Assembly: GCF_947493425.1 (NCBI RefSeq)
Contig: NZ_CANLRP010000042.1
Location: 1-51,762, forward strand
Direction: 5' to 3'
DNA from: an uncultured Microscilla sp.
GTDB taxonomy: Bacteria; Bacteroidota; Bacteroidia; Cytophagales; Microscillaceae
DNA length: 51,762 nt
Positions 8,493 through 17,802 of the stretch are shown piece by piece (the stretch's first letter is position 1; each line of letters begins with the position of its first letter). Position numbers and translations under genes: made by a program. The notes below the pieces were generated by a model, which was not told the origin of the DNA, ran no database searches, and saw only the letters and a list, made by a program, of their open reading frames with translations.

Positions 8493-9365
8493 TTATTTTG
8501 ATACGTTGAGCAAGCGGTAAGCCCCTGAACCTAAGTGCTTAACCAAGATTTTTTTATAAGCAGTAGTACGTACAAACCTACTTAAGAATTGATTCCAAAC
8601 GCCCTGCCAGTCACTGGTAGGAGGCATAATCATTCCAAACTCTTCTCCTCCTTTTTGGTCACCTACCGAGTGTCTTTTGATGGGCAAACCTCGCTGCAAA
8701 GCCGATGCATAATAGTTAAAATCAAGTGAGGTAAACGAGCGAGGGTCACTGGCGACTTTTCTGAGTACCTCTACACTAGAAGATAAATAAATAATCCGCA
8801 AGTTGGGGTGATAAAGTTGCTTGAACCGTTCAATGGTTTTGGCGTTGGTAGAGGAGCGCAGTGTGTAGGCTTTCATATGGGCGAAGTCGCGTCGCATGTT
8901 TTTCAAGTTGCCCAAAGTAGGCACCTTGTGGTGGGTCATCAACACCGACACATTGTAAATAAATGCTGGAGTAAACTTAAACTGTTTTCGGCGCTTGGGG
9001 GTAATCGTAATGTTACCCAAACCAAACACTCCTCCTTTACCTTGTCTTACATTACGTAAAAAAATAGGAAAGTGGTCACTGCGTCCTTTCACTCTAATAC
9101 TCAGCTGCTTGACCCCTCTGGTAGTTTTGAGGTATTTTACAAACTGTTGTACTATGTCTATACAAACTCCAGTAAGTTTTCCGTTCGCATCGCGGTATAC
9201 CAACCCAGGAGTATCTATGTAGGTAAGCACTATAGTGCCCGACTTAGTTTGGTTTACCTTAGCCCAGGTGTCGCCCACCAGCTGAGTTTGGGCCTTTAGC
9301 CGGGGGGTGTACGCCAACGCAGTCAGTACAAGTACCCATATTTTTATCTGTAAATTATAAAACAT
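8493..9365 (-). CDS. periplasmic substrate-binding protein, family 3 type (PBPb)
   Basis: From the ATG at 9365 the product has 290 residues with a signal peptide (MFYNLQIKIWVLVLTALAY, cleaved near LKAQ). A longer frame from a GTG at 9404 would bury the signal peptide, so the ATG is preferred. The body has the layout of bacterial extracellular solute-binding proteins family 3: a first lobe with PGLVYRDANGKLTGVCIDIV, the middle VFGLGNITITPKRRKQFKFT, and a C-terminal lobe with SLDFNYYASALQRGLP. Such proteins bind amino acids or related small molecules in the periplasm. No permease or ATPase gene lies beside it, so it may serve a sensor or a transporter encoded elsewhere. Confidence 0.75.
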   Translation of the reverse strand: MFYNLQIKIWVLVLTALAYTPRLKAQTQLVGDTWAKVNQTKSGTIVLTYIDTPGLVYRDANGKLTGVCIDIVQQFVKYLKTTRGVKQLSIRVKGRSDHFPIFLRNVRQGKGGVFGLGNITITPKRRKQFKFTPAFIYNVSVLMTHHKVPTLGNLKNMRRDFAHMKAYTLRSSTNAKTIERFKQLYHPNLRIIYLSSSVEVLRKVASDPRSFTSLDFNYYASALQRGLPIKRHSVGDQKGGEEFGMIMPPTSDWQGVWNQFLSRFVRTTAYKKILVKHLGSGAYRLLNVSK

Positions 9366-9529
9366 AATTAATCCATTTTCAAAGTTTAAGGGAACAATAA
9401 GCACAGCTTATGACAGTTTGTATAGGCTATATTGTTTATCCCCTATGGCAGTTTTTCATATTAACACCATGAAAAATAACTTAAATAGCTGTTTTTTGCA
9501 AAAAAATACTGAAAAAATACCAACATTGG

Positions 9530-10015
9530 CTAAGAAGGTATGGACAACTCTGCGGCTCTTAAAAATATATTGGCTTGCCAGTAAAACTGCTTTCGTTGCT
9601 CAAAAGTATGGACAAGCTTTTGGTACATGGCGTCATAGTCTGCTTGTTGGTACAGTGGGCGATCCTGATTTTTGTTGGTCATTCGTTGGGCTATAGTGTA
9701 CAAGGGAGTGTCGATAAATACACTGGTACCTGCTTGGTTTATTCTGTCCATATTGTCGAAAAAGCAAGGAGCACCTCCACCTGTAGCGATTACCTGGGTA
9801 GCGAGTGGCTGAGCAATTATTTCGTGCAAAACAGCTTTTTCAAGGTGACGAAAGTGTGCTTCACCGTCTTGTTCAAAAATAGTGGGAATGCTTTTTTGTG
9901 CTTTTTGTTCTATCAGCTCATCCATATCTATAAATGGAATTTGCCATTCGCTGGCGAGTTGTTTGCCCACCGAGGATTTGCCTGAACCAGGCATTCCTAT
10001 CAAAAAAATTAGCAT
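9530..10015 (-). CDS. aroK: shikimate kinase
   Basis: 161 residues, close to the normal length. It shows the P-loop GMPGSGKSS (residues 7-15), the shikimate-binding DMDELIE (about 30-36), FRHLEK with the conserved arginine, ATGGGAPCF (about 77-86), and the lid and adenine-binding arginines in QDRPLY. It phosphorylates shikimate at the 3-hydroxyl with ATP in the aromatic amino-acid pathway, in the cytoplasm. The start is the ATG at 10015. It lies downstream of the diadenylate cyclase gene on the same strand, 134 bases away. Confidence 0.93.
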   Translation of the reverse strand: MLIFLIGMPGSGKSSVGKQLASEWQIPFIDMDELIEQKAQKSIPTIFEQDGEAHFRHLEKAVLHEIIAQPLATQVIATGGGAPCFFDNMDRINQAGTSVFIDTPLYTIAQRMTNKNQDRPLYQQADYDAMYQKLVHTFEQRKQFYWQANIFLRAAELSIPS

Positions 10016-10149
10016 GGAGTTATCAAAAAAGGTTTGAAAGTAAATGAATGTTCTAACTAAGTGAACCTGCCTTGCATTTTGCCTGGTTTGGCTAGAGCCG
10101 ATAAAAAAAGCGAAGCGGTTGGTTAGGGGTTAAAAAACTAAGATGAGTG

Positions 10150-11040
10150 TTACCCTTCAAGTGATTGGTTAGAGGCATTGTTGTCAGGTGGAGGCATTTC
10201 GCCTGGTTTTACCTCTGTTTTGCCATCTTTTTTGTTAGAGTTATCTTCGTTCAGCAGCAAAGTAAGCCTTTGGGTCATTGCTTCGGGGTCAAGATTTCGA
10301 TAAATTTTACCATTGCGTACAATGGACATTTGCCCGGTTTCTTCTGACACCACCACCACCACTGCATCGGCTATTTCAGTGAGCCCAATGGCTGCCCGGT
10401 GGCGCAAACCCAGCGAAGCAGGCAGTGAATCGTTTTCTGATACTGGCAAGATACAACGGGCGGCTACCACCCTACCATCCATGCTTATGATAACAGCCCC
10501 GTCGTGCAAAGGGCTAAACTTTTGAAAAATAGAAATAAGTAAACGTTTAGATACAATGGCGTCAATTTCGTCGCCTGATTCGGCGTAAAACTTTAGTTCA
10601 GAACTGCGTGAAAAAACCACCAAGGCTCCAGTAAGCGATGCTGACATCTCTTGTGCGGCTTCTACTACCGCGTTTATCTTGAAGGTGTTTTCTGACGAAG
10701 AGGTTCTGCTCCAGAAGCTTTTGATAAAACTATACCTGCCAAAAGGAGTAGCCTTACCTATTACCAGCAAAAACTTACGTATTTCTTGTTGAAACAAGAT
10801 GATAATGACCAACACCCCTACACCCATAAATTGTCCTAAAATAGTACTCAACAGTTCCATTCCGGCAGCAGATACCATCAGGTAAAGCGCATACACTGCC
10901 AGTCCCCCCAGCAAAATACGCGAAGCAACACTTCCCTTTACCAAATTATATAACTGATACATGATAAAACTCACCAGCAAAATGTCTAAAATGTCGGCAA
11001 AGTTCATGTCCAGAAAACCTATGGAAATAAGAAATATCAT
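10150..11040 (-). CDS. cdaA: diadenylate cyclase (c-di-AMP synthase), CdaA type
   Basis: 296 residues. Three transmembrane helices occupy about residues 1-85 (starting MIFLISIGFLDMNFADILDI, later VGVLVIIILFQQEIRKFL), then a DisA_N cyclase domain with the catalytic motifs LHDGAVIIS and LGLRHRAAIGLTE. The last about 35 residues are charged and low in complexity. It condenses two ATP into cyclic di-AMP, a messenger for cell-wall and ion homeostasis. The start at 11040 matches the N-terminus of Bacteroidota CdaA; an inner ATG at 11007 would remove part of the first helix. folP lies upstream on the same strand, a common arrangement in the phylum, but here with a gap of 322 bases. No CdaR-like partner is seen. 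Confidence 0.93.
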   Translation of the reverse strand: MIFLISIGFLDMNFADILDILLVSFIMYQLYNLVKGSVASRILLGGLAVYALYLMVSAAGMELLSTILGQFMGVGVLVIIILFQQEIRKFLLVIGKATPFGRYSFIKSFWSRTSSSENTFKINAVVEAAQEMSASLTGALVVFSRSSELKFYAESGDEIDAIVSKRLLISIFQKFSPLHDGAVIISMDGRVVAARCILPVSENDSLPASLGLRHRAAIGLTEIADAVVVVVSEETGQMSIVRNGKIYRNLDPEAMTQRLTLLLNEDNSNKKDGKTEVKPGEMPPPDNNASNQSLEG

Positions 11041-11362
11041 AATTGATGCAATCCTTTTAGAGTAGTTTTTACCGTGTAAATATAAAATAGAGTGATTAGT
11101 ATAACCAATTAATTGGCACTAAAGCATCAGTTTATTTTTTGTTTAGCAGGGTAAATGCACAGATTGGTACACTAGAGGTTAAATAAACACAGAATAAATT
11201 CGGGTGTATTTTGCTTGTAAATGAGTTCGAAAAATGGAGCTAAAGACTATAAGTAACAAGTAAAAAAGTACACCAATATTCGCTGGACACAAAGACTTGG
11301 AAATCAGGTTTTGAGCAAAGGTCTTTACAAGCGCGTTTTTTACACCAATGCCCTTTGGTCAA
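11041..11362. other. intergenic between folP and cdaA
   Basis: No coding frame, repeat or clear hairpin was recognised. The length suggests cdaA has its own promoter rather than being tightly co-transcribed with folP. Confidence 0.4.
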
Positions 11363-12241
11363 CTATTCATTTTCGGTCAAACAAAACCTGTACAACGCCT
11401 CTACCATAGCTATAGCATCTTTTGCTGCTTTTACATCGTGTACCCGTAAAATATTGGCCTCATTTTGCAATGCTACTGTATGGAGCGCAACGGTGCCATA
11501 CAATGCCTCGTCTGCCGAAGTTTGCAACGTTTTATAGATCATAGACTTGCGGGAAATACCTGCCAGCACGGGTAAACCCAGCGCCTGAAACATACGCAGA
11601 TGTTGCAGCAACTGAAAGTTTTGAGGGATGTTTTTAGCAAAGCCAAAGCCTGGATCAATGATTACATCGTGTACACCCAGTTGTTTGAGCTTGGTTACTT
11701 TTTGTTGCAAGTCGAGTAATACCTCCGATACCAAATGTTCGTATTCATTGAGGGTGGTCATTGTTTGGGGTGTACCCCGCATGTGCATCAACACATAAGG
11801 TACTTGTAAACGTGCTACCGTGTCGAACATCTGATGATCAAGATTGCCCCCCGAAATATCGTTGATGATACAAGCCCCGGCGTTGACTGCTTCTGAGGCA
11901 ACACTGGCTCGAAACGTATCTATTGAGAGGTGGGTGTGCGGGTGATTTTTAAGAATAAGCTCAATTGCCGGCAGTACCCGGTCTATTTCTTCTTGTACCC
12001 CAATGTCATCAGCATTCGGACGCGACGAGTATCCCCCAATATCAATGATATCAGCTCCTTCGTCCAACAATTGGGAAGCTTTAGAAAGTATTTGATCACT
12101 GAGCTGATGCTTTCCTCCATCATAAAATGAGTCAGGAGTCACATTTAAGATTCCCATCACTACTGGACGGTTAAGCAACATGAGGGTCCCTTTGAGACAG
12201 AGTGTTTTTTTTGCGTAAAATATTGTACCTTTCGTTTGCAT
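11363..12241 (-). CDS. folP: dihydropteroate synthase
   Basis: 292 residues with all pterin-binding signatures: VMGILNVTPDSFYDGG (about 28-43), DIIDIGGYSSRPNA, LSIDTFRASVA, INDISGG, VLMHMRGTP, IDPGFGFAK and LAGISRKSM. It joins 4-aminobenzoate to hydroxymethyl-dihydropterin diphosphate in folate synthesis and is the sulfonamide target. The ATG at 12241 gives the usual N-terminal strand before the first motif; an ATG at 12181 would be too short. An inserted element begins 16 bases upstream of the start codon, so the promoter must lie in or beyond that element. Confidence 0.95.
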   Translation of the reverse strand: MQTKGTIFYAKKTLCLKGTLMLLNRPVVMGILNVTPDSFYDGGKHQLSDQILSKASQLLDEGADIIDIGGYSSRPNADDIGVQEEIDRVLPAIELILKNHPHTHLSIDTFRASVASEAVNAGACIINDISGGNLDHQMFDTVARLQVPYVLMHMRGTPQTMTTLNEYEHLVSEVLLDLQQKVTKLKQLGVHDVIIDPGFGFAKNIPQNFQLLQHLRMFQALGLPVLAGISRKSMIYKTLQTSADEALYGTVALHTVALQNEANILRVHDVKAAKDAIAMVEALYRFCLTENE

Positions 12242-12257
12242 TCCACAAATTTGCTTA

Positions 12258-12637
12258 GAGCTTGTTTAAATTTTCGGTCATAGGAGATTTTATGATGAGT
12301 TTTCGGGTTAGATGCGTCAAATTTTGAAGAACCGATGGCTAGAGCTATGCTCTGCCGAGTTTCTAAATCCTCCGAGGGCAAGCTCGGAGTTGTAAACCGA
12401 ACTTGATTCGGGGCTCAGCGAAGCTAAATAGCAGCGCTATTGCTGATAACCGATGGCTACAGCTTTGCTGTGCCGAGTTTATAAATCCCGAACTTGTTTC
12501 GGGGCTCTGCCAACGGCTAAATTTGACAATATATAATCAGGAAAATCTCGTAAAAGCTCACAGCCCTCCGAGAACAAGCTCGGAGCTGCGAGCCGAACTT
12601 GATTCGGGAACCTGATCAATGAATTTTAAACAAGCTC
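12258..12637. mobile_element. short inverted-repeat element with TTA duplication, upstream of folP (380 bp)
   Basis: The left end GAGCTTGTTTAAATTTTC is mirrored at the right by GAGCTTGTTTAAAATTC (read inward), and TTA stands directly outside each end (12255-12257, 12638-12640). The inside has no gene but is packed with hairpins: CTCCGAG/CTCGGAG-type and CCGAACTTGATTCGG-type modules like those at 652-985, and two copies of ACCGATGGCTA...GCCGAGTTT. Three-base TNA duplications are known for part of the IS5 family, so a transposase of that kind could have moved it; that is inference. Another partial end, ACTTGTTTAAATTCC, follows at 12643. Confidence 0.75.
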
Positions 12638-12808
12638 TTAGTACTTGTTTAAATTCCTTAATCGAATAGGAATAGTTTAAAATAACTGATTTTTTGCCTG
12701 TTCCTCAACCAATATAGGCAGATCATTGTTTTACACAAAAATGTAAGAGGTAAAAATACTTGAACAACCACGCTTGGTGTTTGTTTGATTATAAAAAATG
12801 ACCAACTC

Positions 12809-13996
12809 ATGAAAATCCTGAATAGAATTATAAGCTTTTTGGTAGGTGCCCTTTTTATTTTTTCCGGGCTGATTAAACTCAATGATCCTACCGGAACCGA
12901 GATTAAACTACACGAGTATTTTGAAGTGTTCAAAAGTGATCCTTACCTTGGAAACCTGGGTGCTTTCTGGGAGTTTTTGGCGCCTTACAGCCTTTGGTTT
13001 GCCATTATACTTACCGTGCTAGAGGTAGTGCTGGGTTTTAACTTATTGTTACACCACCGTGCCAAAACTACACTACGGTCGTTGTTGGCTTTGATTGTCT
13101 TTTTTACCTTCCTTACCTTTTATTCCTGGTTTTTCGACAAAGTAAAAGATTGTGGTTGCTTTGGCGATGCTATTCCATTGACTCCTTTCCAGTCGTTTAT
13201 GAAAGATGTCATACTTACCGTCATGATTGTGTGGTTGTTGATCCAACGTCATCAAATTACCCCCATGTTATCAGTGAGGGTAGGGTCGGTGCTGTCTATA
13301 CTTGCCACCATTGGAGCCACTGTATTTGGCTTTTATACGGTACGTCACCTGCCAGTGAAAGACTTCAGAGCGTATAAAGTAGGTGCTAACTTGCCTGCCA
13401 ATATGAAACCCAAAGAAAAGCTTAAGTACGGCGAAGAATTGTACATTTACAAAAATCTCAAGGAAGGCAAAGAGTTGAAGATTAAGGGAGCAGACTATAC
13501 CAAAGACTGGAAAAAATATTCGGATACTACCCAATACAAATTTGTAAAACTGGAAAAGCCCTTGCTCAATCCTGAGGCTTTGCCCAAAATTACCGATTTT
13601 AAAGTATTCAATGCCCAGGGAACAGACTTTACCACCCAAGTGTTGCAGGGCACCAAAATGTACATCGTGATTCCTGATGTATACAAGATCAAAAATGGAC
13701 AAAAGGTAGTGGTAACCGAGGCAAGTGCGTATGCTAAAATAGGTGCATTGGTAAAAGAACTGCGTCAAAATAAAATTCAGCCTGTAGTGCTTACCGCTGC
13801 CGGAACTCAAGACATAGAAGAGTTTAGACATAAGGTACAACTGGCCGTTGATTATTACTTTGTAGATAAAAAGGTGCTCAAAACAATGATAAGGGCTAAC
13901 CCTGGCTTAATGTTGTTGAAAGATGGTACTGTAAAAGGTAAATGGCATCACAACGACACGCCCAAAATAGAGGCAGTGACTCAGTTGCTGAAGTGA
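12809..13996 (+). CDS. BT_3928-type DoxX-family membrane protein with thioredoxin-like C-terminal domain
   Basis: From the ATG at 12809 the product has 395 residues; the TTG frame start 24 bases earlier is unlikely. Four transmembrane helices fill about residues 1-180, beginning ILNRIISFLVGALFIFSGLI, with a conserved cysteine pair in VKDCGCFGDAIPLTP, as in DoxX/MauE proteins. The remaining 200 residues form a periplasmic or cytoplasmic domain resembling a thioredoxin fold, ending GLMLLKDGTVKGKWHH. In Bacteroidota this protein is commonly encoded near folP and cdaA, as here (divergent). Its role is not established; redox or thiol chemistry at the membrane is likely from the family. Confidence 0.85.
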   Translation: MKILNRIISFLVGALFIFSGLIKLNDPTGTEIKLHEYFEVFKSDPYLGNLGAFWEFLAPYSLWFAIILTVLEVVLGFNLLLHHRAKTTLRSLLALIVFFTFLTFYSWFFDKVKDCGCFGDAIPLTPFQSFMKDVILTVMIVWLLIQRHQITPMLSVRVGSVLSILATIGATVFGFYTVRHLPVKDFRAYKVGANLPANMKPKEKLKYGEELYIYKNLKEGKELKIKGADYTKDWKKYSDTTQYKFVKLEKPLLNPEALPKITDFKVFNAQGTDFTTQVLQGTKMYIVIPDVYKIKNGQKVVVTEASAYAKIGALVKELRQNKIQPVVLTAAGTQDIEEFRHKVQLAVDYYFVDKKVLKTMIRANPGLMLLKDGTVKGKWHHNDTPKIEAVTQLLK

Positions 13997-14187
13997 GTTT
14001 ATATGGCGAAAGAGTAATAATTTAAAATAGGCTGTTATATTTGTAAACAAAAATGATAACTTAGCAATGAGCCTGCTTAAGCATTTTTTCTTTGCTATCA
14101 AAAGAATTGGTTGGAAGCAAGCTCGACAATAAATAGCCAAAATAATGTACATTGGTGAGCCAATGTAACAGCCCTAAAAAAGAATAT

Positions 14188-15240
14188 ATGATTGGTTTTA
14201 TCTTACGACGACTTGGGTATGGGATAATGGTAGTGTTGGGGGTAGTCTTTGTCGTGTTCTTCTTGTTCCATGTGTTACCCGGCGACCCGGTAGGGGTGTT
14301 GGTAGGAGAGCATGGCTCTAAAGAAGTGCGTGAGAATATTACCAAAGATTTGGGGCTTGATAAAAGTTTGCCAGTACAATTTGCCTATTACCTCAATGAC
14401 CTCTCGCCTATATCGGTACATACCGATAGTAAAGCACACCAGGAAAAGTATAAATATTTTACCTTATTGCCAATGGGTAAGCGTACATTGGTAGTCAAGT
14501 ATCCTTACTTGAGGCGGTCGTATCGAACCAACAAAAAAGTGAGCGAAATACTGATGGAAAACATAGGTGCTACCTTGGTACTGGCGGTCGTTTCTATGTT
14601 TTTTGCTACCCTTATAGGCATTGTATTCGGTATTTTTGCTGCACTCAACCAAAATACTTTTGTAGATTACAGCTTGGTTACTATTTCAGTACTGGGAATT
14701 TCTACCCCATCTTTTGTCATGGCCATTACTATTTCGGTCATCTTTGGCTATTACCTCAAAGATTACACTGGGCTTTCGCATATTGGGTCGCTTTGGGAAA
14801 CCTCTGTCGAGGGTACCACTCTAAAGCTCAAAAACCTTATTTTGCCCGCTACTACACTGGCACTTCGTCCGTTGGCTATTATAGTACAACTCACCCGAAG
14901 CTCTATGCTGGATGTTATGTCGCAAGACTACATAAGAACTGCCCGTGCCAAGGGTTTGCTTTTTTATAGGGTAGTGGCAAAACACGCCCTCAAAAATGCA
15001 TTGAATCCAGTAATTACAGCAGTGTCAGGCTGGCTTGCTTCACTCATGGCAGGTACATTTTTTATTGAATATGTGTTTGATTGGAAAGGTTTAGGGTATA
15101 CCATTATCAAGGCGGTAGAAGACCGCGACCTACCCATTATTATGGGAACCACCATTTTTATTGCTTGTATTTTTGTGGTCATCAATATTTTGGTAGACAT
15201 TCTTTACTCTACGATTGACCCACGAATTAAGCTTAAGTAG
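14188..15240 (+). CDS. ABC transporter permease, DppB/OppB type
   Basis: 350 residues from the ATG at 14188 (a GTG 36 bases earlier would only add a polar stretch). The N-terminus IGFILRRLGYGIMVVLGVVF and VLPGDPVGVLVGE are typical of the first permease of peptide/nickel importers. The EAA-like loop reads YIRTARAKGLLFYRVVAKHALKNALNP, and the end ILVDILYSTIDPRIKL is the usual C-terminus. Six transmembrane helices are visible. An insertion of about 100 residues after helix 1 (SPISVHTDSKAHQEKY onward) is longer than in enteric DppB. The second permease, ATPases and binding protein are not adjacent, which is common in Cytophagales but means the substrate cannot be told. Confidence 0.88.
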   Translation: MIGFILRRLGYGIMVVLGVVFVVFFLFHVLPGDPVGVLVGEHGSKEVRENITKDLGLDKSLPVQFAYYLNDLSPISVHTDSKAHQEKYKYFTLLPMGKRTLVVKYPYLRRSYRTNKKVSEILMENIGATLVLAVVSMFFATLIGIVFGIFAALNQNTFVDYSLVTISVLGISTPSFVMAITISVIFGYYLKDYTGLSHIGSLWETSVEGTTLKLKNLILPATTLALRPLAIIVQLTRSSMLDVMSQDYIRTARAKGLLFYRVVAKHALKNALNPVITAVSGWLASLMAGTFFIEYVFDWKGLGYTIIKAVEDRDLPIIMGTTIFIACIFVVINILVDILYSTIDPRIKLK

Positions 15241-15369
15241 TAGCCAGGGACTGGGTGTTACCCAAGACATTCATTTTATTTCTATCTTGGGTACAGTCTT
15301 CTTTTACTCTAAACCAAAAGATGCGCTTCTTATTTGAAATTACCCAGTTCCCAGCCCCTAATGCCTTAC

Positions 15370-16383
15370 TCAAAACAAGTCCAACGCCTTCAGAAATTGC
15401 TCTAGTTGATCATCGTCAAAGTCGAGGTGAGTTACAAAACGCATGGTGAGTTTATCCATCATTCCGGCAAGGATTCCATGACTTTTGAGGTGAGCCAGCA
15501 AACGCTCCACCGTATCGTGATTGGGCAAATCAAACAATACAATGTTGGTTTGTACCGGTATGAGGTTTCGTACATAACTTTTAGTAGCCAGGTGTTGGGC
15601 AATGGTTTGTGCCCGTTGGTGGTCGTTGCTGAGACGTGCCACGTGGTGGTCAAGGGCATAAATACCTGCTGCTGCCATATACCCTACTTGGCGCATAGCT
15701 CCACCCAATACTTTGCGGCTGCGCTTGGCTTTTTTGATCAACTCATGACTACCCAGTACCAGCGAACCTACCGGACACCCCAGCCCCTTTGACAAACAAA
15801 TAGAAATGGTGTCAAAATACTGCCCATAGTCTTGAGCTTTGTCGCCAGTAAACACCAAGGCATTGAACACCCTGGCCCCATCCAGGTGCGTTTTTAATTG
15901 GTGTTGGCGGGCAGTAGTGGTTACAGCCTTGATCTGGTCTAGGGTATAACAAGTGCCACCTGCCCGGTTTACCGAGTTTTCGAGCGCCACCACGCTTGTA
16001 GTTGGGTAGTGAATGTTGTCATCGTTTATATTGTTAGACACATCAGTAGGGTGCAATATGCCATTTTGCGAGTGTATGAGGCGAGTACTTACTTGTGAGT
16101 TATACGCCAGTCCGCCTCCTTCATATTTATAAATATGTGCCCCATTGTAACAAATAATTTCGTCTTGTGGTTGCGTCAAAACCCGCATGGCTATTTGGTT
16201 GGTCATTGTACCAGAAGGACAAAAAAGAGCGGCTTCCATGTCAAACATGTCAGCTGCTTTTTGTTGTAACTGGTTTACAGTCATATCTTCGTCGTACACA
16301 TCATCACCCACTGTTGCCCCCCACATTGCCTCAAGCATAGGTGGAGTAGGTTTAGTTACGGTGTCGCTTCTTAAATCTATCAT
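15370..16383 (-). CDS. ltaE: low-specificity L-threonine aldolase
   Basis: 337 residues from the ATG at 16383, which begins with the family hallmark MIDLRSDTVTKPTPPMLEAM; the open frame upstream to 16464 has no family similarity. It is a fold-type I PLP enzyme: CPSGTMTNQIAM binds the cofactor phosphate, LDGARVFNA contains the aspartate contacting the pyridine ring, and the Schiff-base lysine is K199 in CLSKGLGCPVGS. It cleaves L-threonine or allo-threonine to glycine and acetaldehyde. No operon partner is visible; the preceding plus-strand permease gene converges on it. Confidence 0.92.
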   Translation of the reverse strand: MIDLRSDTVTKPTPPMLEAMWGATVGDDVYDEDMTVNQLQQKAADMFDMEAALFCPSGTMTNQIAMRVLTQPQDEIICYNGAHIYKYEGGGLAYNSQVSTRLIHSQNGILHPTDVSNNINDDNIHYPTTSVVALENSVNRAGGTCYTLDQIKAVTTTARQHQLKTHLDGARVFNALVFTGDKAQDYGQYFDTISICLSKGLGCPVGSLVLGSHELIKKAKRSRKVLGGAMRQVGYMAAAGIYALDHHVARLSNDHQRAQTIAQHLATKSYVRNLIPVQTNIVLFDLPNHDTVERLLAHLKSHGILAGMMDKLTMRFVTHLDFDDDQLEQFLKALDLF

Positions 16384-16715
16384 ACAAAAAATATAATTTG
16401 AAGTGGTTGTTTTACCAATAATCTGAATCACTTCGCGTTTTCGAATTGGTGGGATTTTACCCATACAGTTAAAACAAAAGCAAGGATTAAAGCATCTCTT
16501 GGGCGCTTTTGTGCGACTTTAAGTGTTTTGTTATACTAAACTTTGGGTAAGCTTTGCTTGATGAATGCCCATAGAATGACTGTTTACCCAAAATATAGTG
16601 CATGGGCACAGTAAGTTCATCGAAAAACTTTTCGAACACAAAAACTTAAACAAGCGTTGTTTATGTTTCATTCGCAAATTAATTATTTATTTTGCGTAAA
16701 ATAATATAAAAATCT
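16384..16715. other. intergenic between divergent genes
   Basis: No coding frame or clear element. Both flanking genes start outward from here, so promoters are expected, but no exact TAnnTTTG with a matching upstream element was found. Confidence 0.35.
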
Positions 16716-17363
16716 ATGATAAACGATCGTAAGTCATTCATTCTGATATTGAGCTTTTTGGGTTTCATTGTTTTTTCGGCCAATGCCCAAAAAGAAAAAA
16801 CCAAGCCATTTGAATACGCAAAACTCTTTACCGAAAAAGAGTTGAAAACCAAGCGACTTTACTCTAACTTGGGTGCAAGTACTATTAAACAATATAAAGA
16901 GGTTTTTAAACTAAGACTGCGAAGCATGGGTGGTTTTCATGGCAAAATAGATGCTATTCCATCATTTGTTGATACGCTCAAAAATCTTCAGTACTTGTAT
17001 GTGCGCGGAGAAGCTCTGACTACCTTACCATTGTCAATGGAAGCTTGCAAAAACATGCAGTTTTTACATTTGAGCAGTAATAAATTTACTGAAATACCCC
17101 AGGTTATTTTTACCTTCAAACATTTAAAGTTATTGGATTTACGCGCCAACGGTTTCAAGGAAATTCCTTTTGATATAGGCAGCTTTTCCGAGCTTGAGTA
17201 CTTGTATTTGGGGCAAAACGCTGCGCTTACGTTGTTACAATTAGATGCAATGAAAAAATTGACCAAGCTCAAAAACCTTGACCTTACGGGTACCAACATC
17301 CCTCTGCGCCAAGCCAAAGAAATTCAAAAATTGCTACCCAACTGTAAAGTATTGCACGATTAG
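16716..17363 (+). CDS. exported leucine-rich-repeat protein
   Basis: 215 residues with a signal peptide (SFILILSFLGFIVFSANAQ). About six leucine-rich repeats run from residue about 75 to the end. Typical units are LKNLQYLYVRGEALTTLP, CKNMQFLHLSSNKFTEIP and LKLLDLRANGFKEIP, each about 23 residues with the LxxLxLxxNxLxxIP pattern. The last unit (LKNLDLTGTNIPLRQAKEIQ) and a cap with QKLLPNCKVLHD close the solenoid. Such proteins bind other proteins; the partner is unknown. It is exported, and no anchor is seen. A terminator hairpin follows 19 bases after the stop, so it is monocistronic. Confidence 0.85.
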   Translation: MINDRKSFILILSFLGFIVFSANAQKEKTKPFEYAKLFTEKELKTKRLYSNLGASTIKQYKEVFKLRLRSMGGFHGKIDAIPSFVDTLKNLQYLYVRGEALTTLPLSMEACKNMQFLHLSSNKFTEIPQVIFTFKHLKLLDLRANGFKEIPFDIGSFSELEYLYLGQNAALTLLQLDAMKKLTKLKNLDLTGTNIPLRQAKEIQKLLPNCKVLHD

Positions 17364-17381
17364 TAGTACAAGAGTTAAACT

Positions 17382-17404
17382 AAAAACCACGTTTTGTGGT
17401 TTTT
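17382..17404 (+). terminator. intrinsic terminator of the LRR gene
   Basis: Stem AAAAACCAC / GTGGTTTTT around GTTTT, followed by further T residues, 19 bases after the stop codon. Confidence 0.8.
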
Positions 17405-17562
17405 TTATGGTTATACAGATTAACATAATGTTTAGTTATAAACAATTATCTTCAATCATTCCTCAATGTTGAAATTTGGGAATTAAATTTTAAACGTTTA
17501 TATATACACTTTTAAGTAAAACTACAAAAATAACCTAATCCATAGAACGGCATCTCTGGCAG

Positions 17563-17657
17563 GGGTACTTCTCAAAAAAATAGTTCCATAGCTTTAGCTA
17601 TGCAAAGATTTTTTCGCTTGTCCTCCCACCAAATATTTTGTCCTTTTGGAGTACTTT
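17563..17657. repeat. short imperfect inverted-repeat element
   Basis: Ends GTACTTCTCAAAAA and GTACTCCAAAA (read inward) enclose a central hairpin CATAGCTTTAGCTATG and, on the reverse strand, GACAAGCGAAAAAATC. This last module and the central tag-like hairpin recall the elements at 36962-37062 and 34933-35091. No target duplication is clear. The rest of the gap 17405-17802 shows nothing. Confidence 0.4.
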
Positions 17658-17802
17658 ATTTTTTACGTTTTACTAAGAGAGCTAGTAGGCTTTTAGTTTT
17701 TTAAATGATTAATTTCTTGCCGAACATTGTGTTGTTGTCCTTGTCTCAAAAATATTTTGGATTTACCAAAGCGCTTTTTTAAACGATTTCTTATAAAAAT
17801 TT

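Noticed and set aside
8312..8509. 65-codon frame
   Set aside because: Overlaps the end of the binding-protein gene, no recognisable domain, begins within A/T-rich intergenic sequence.
9365..9404. GTG start for the binding protein
   Set aside because: Would place 13 extra residues before a good signal peptide; the ATG at 9365 is preferred.
12403..12615. 70-codon frame
   Set aside because: Lies inside the inserted element and consists of hairpin repeats.
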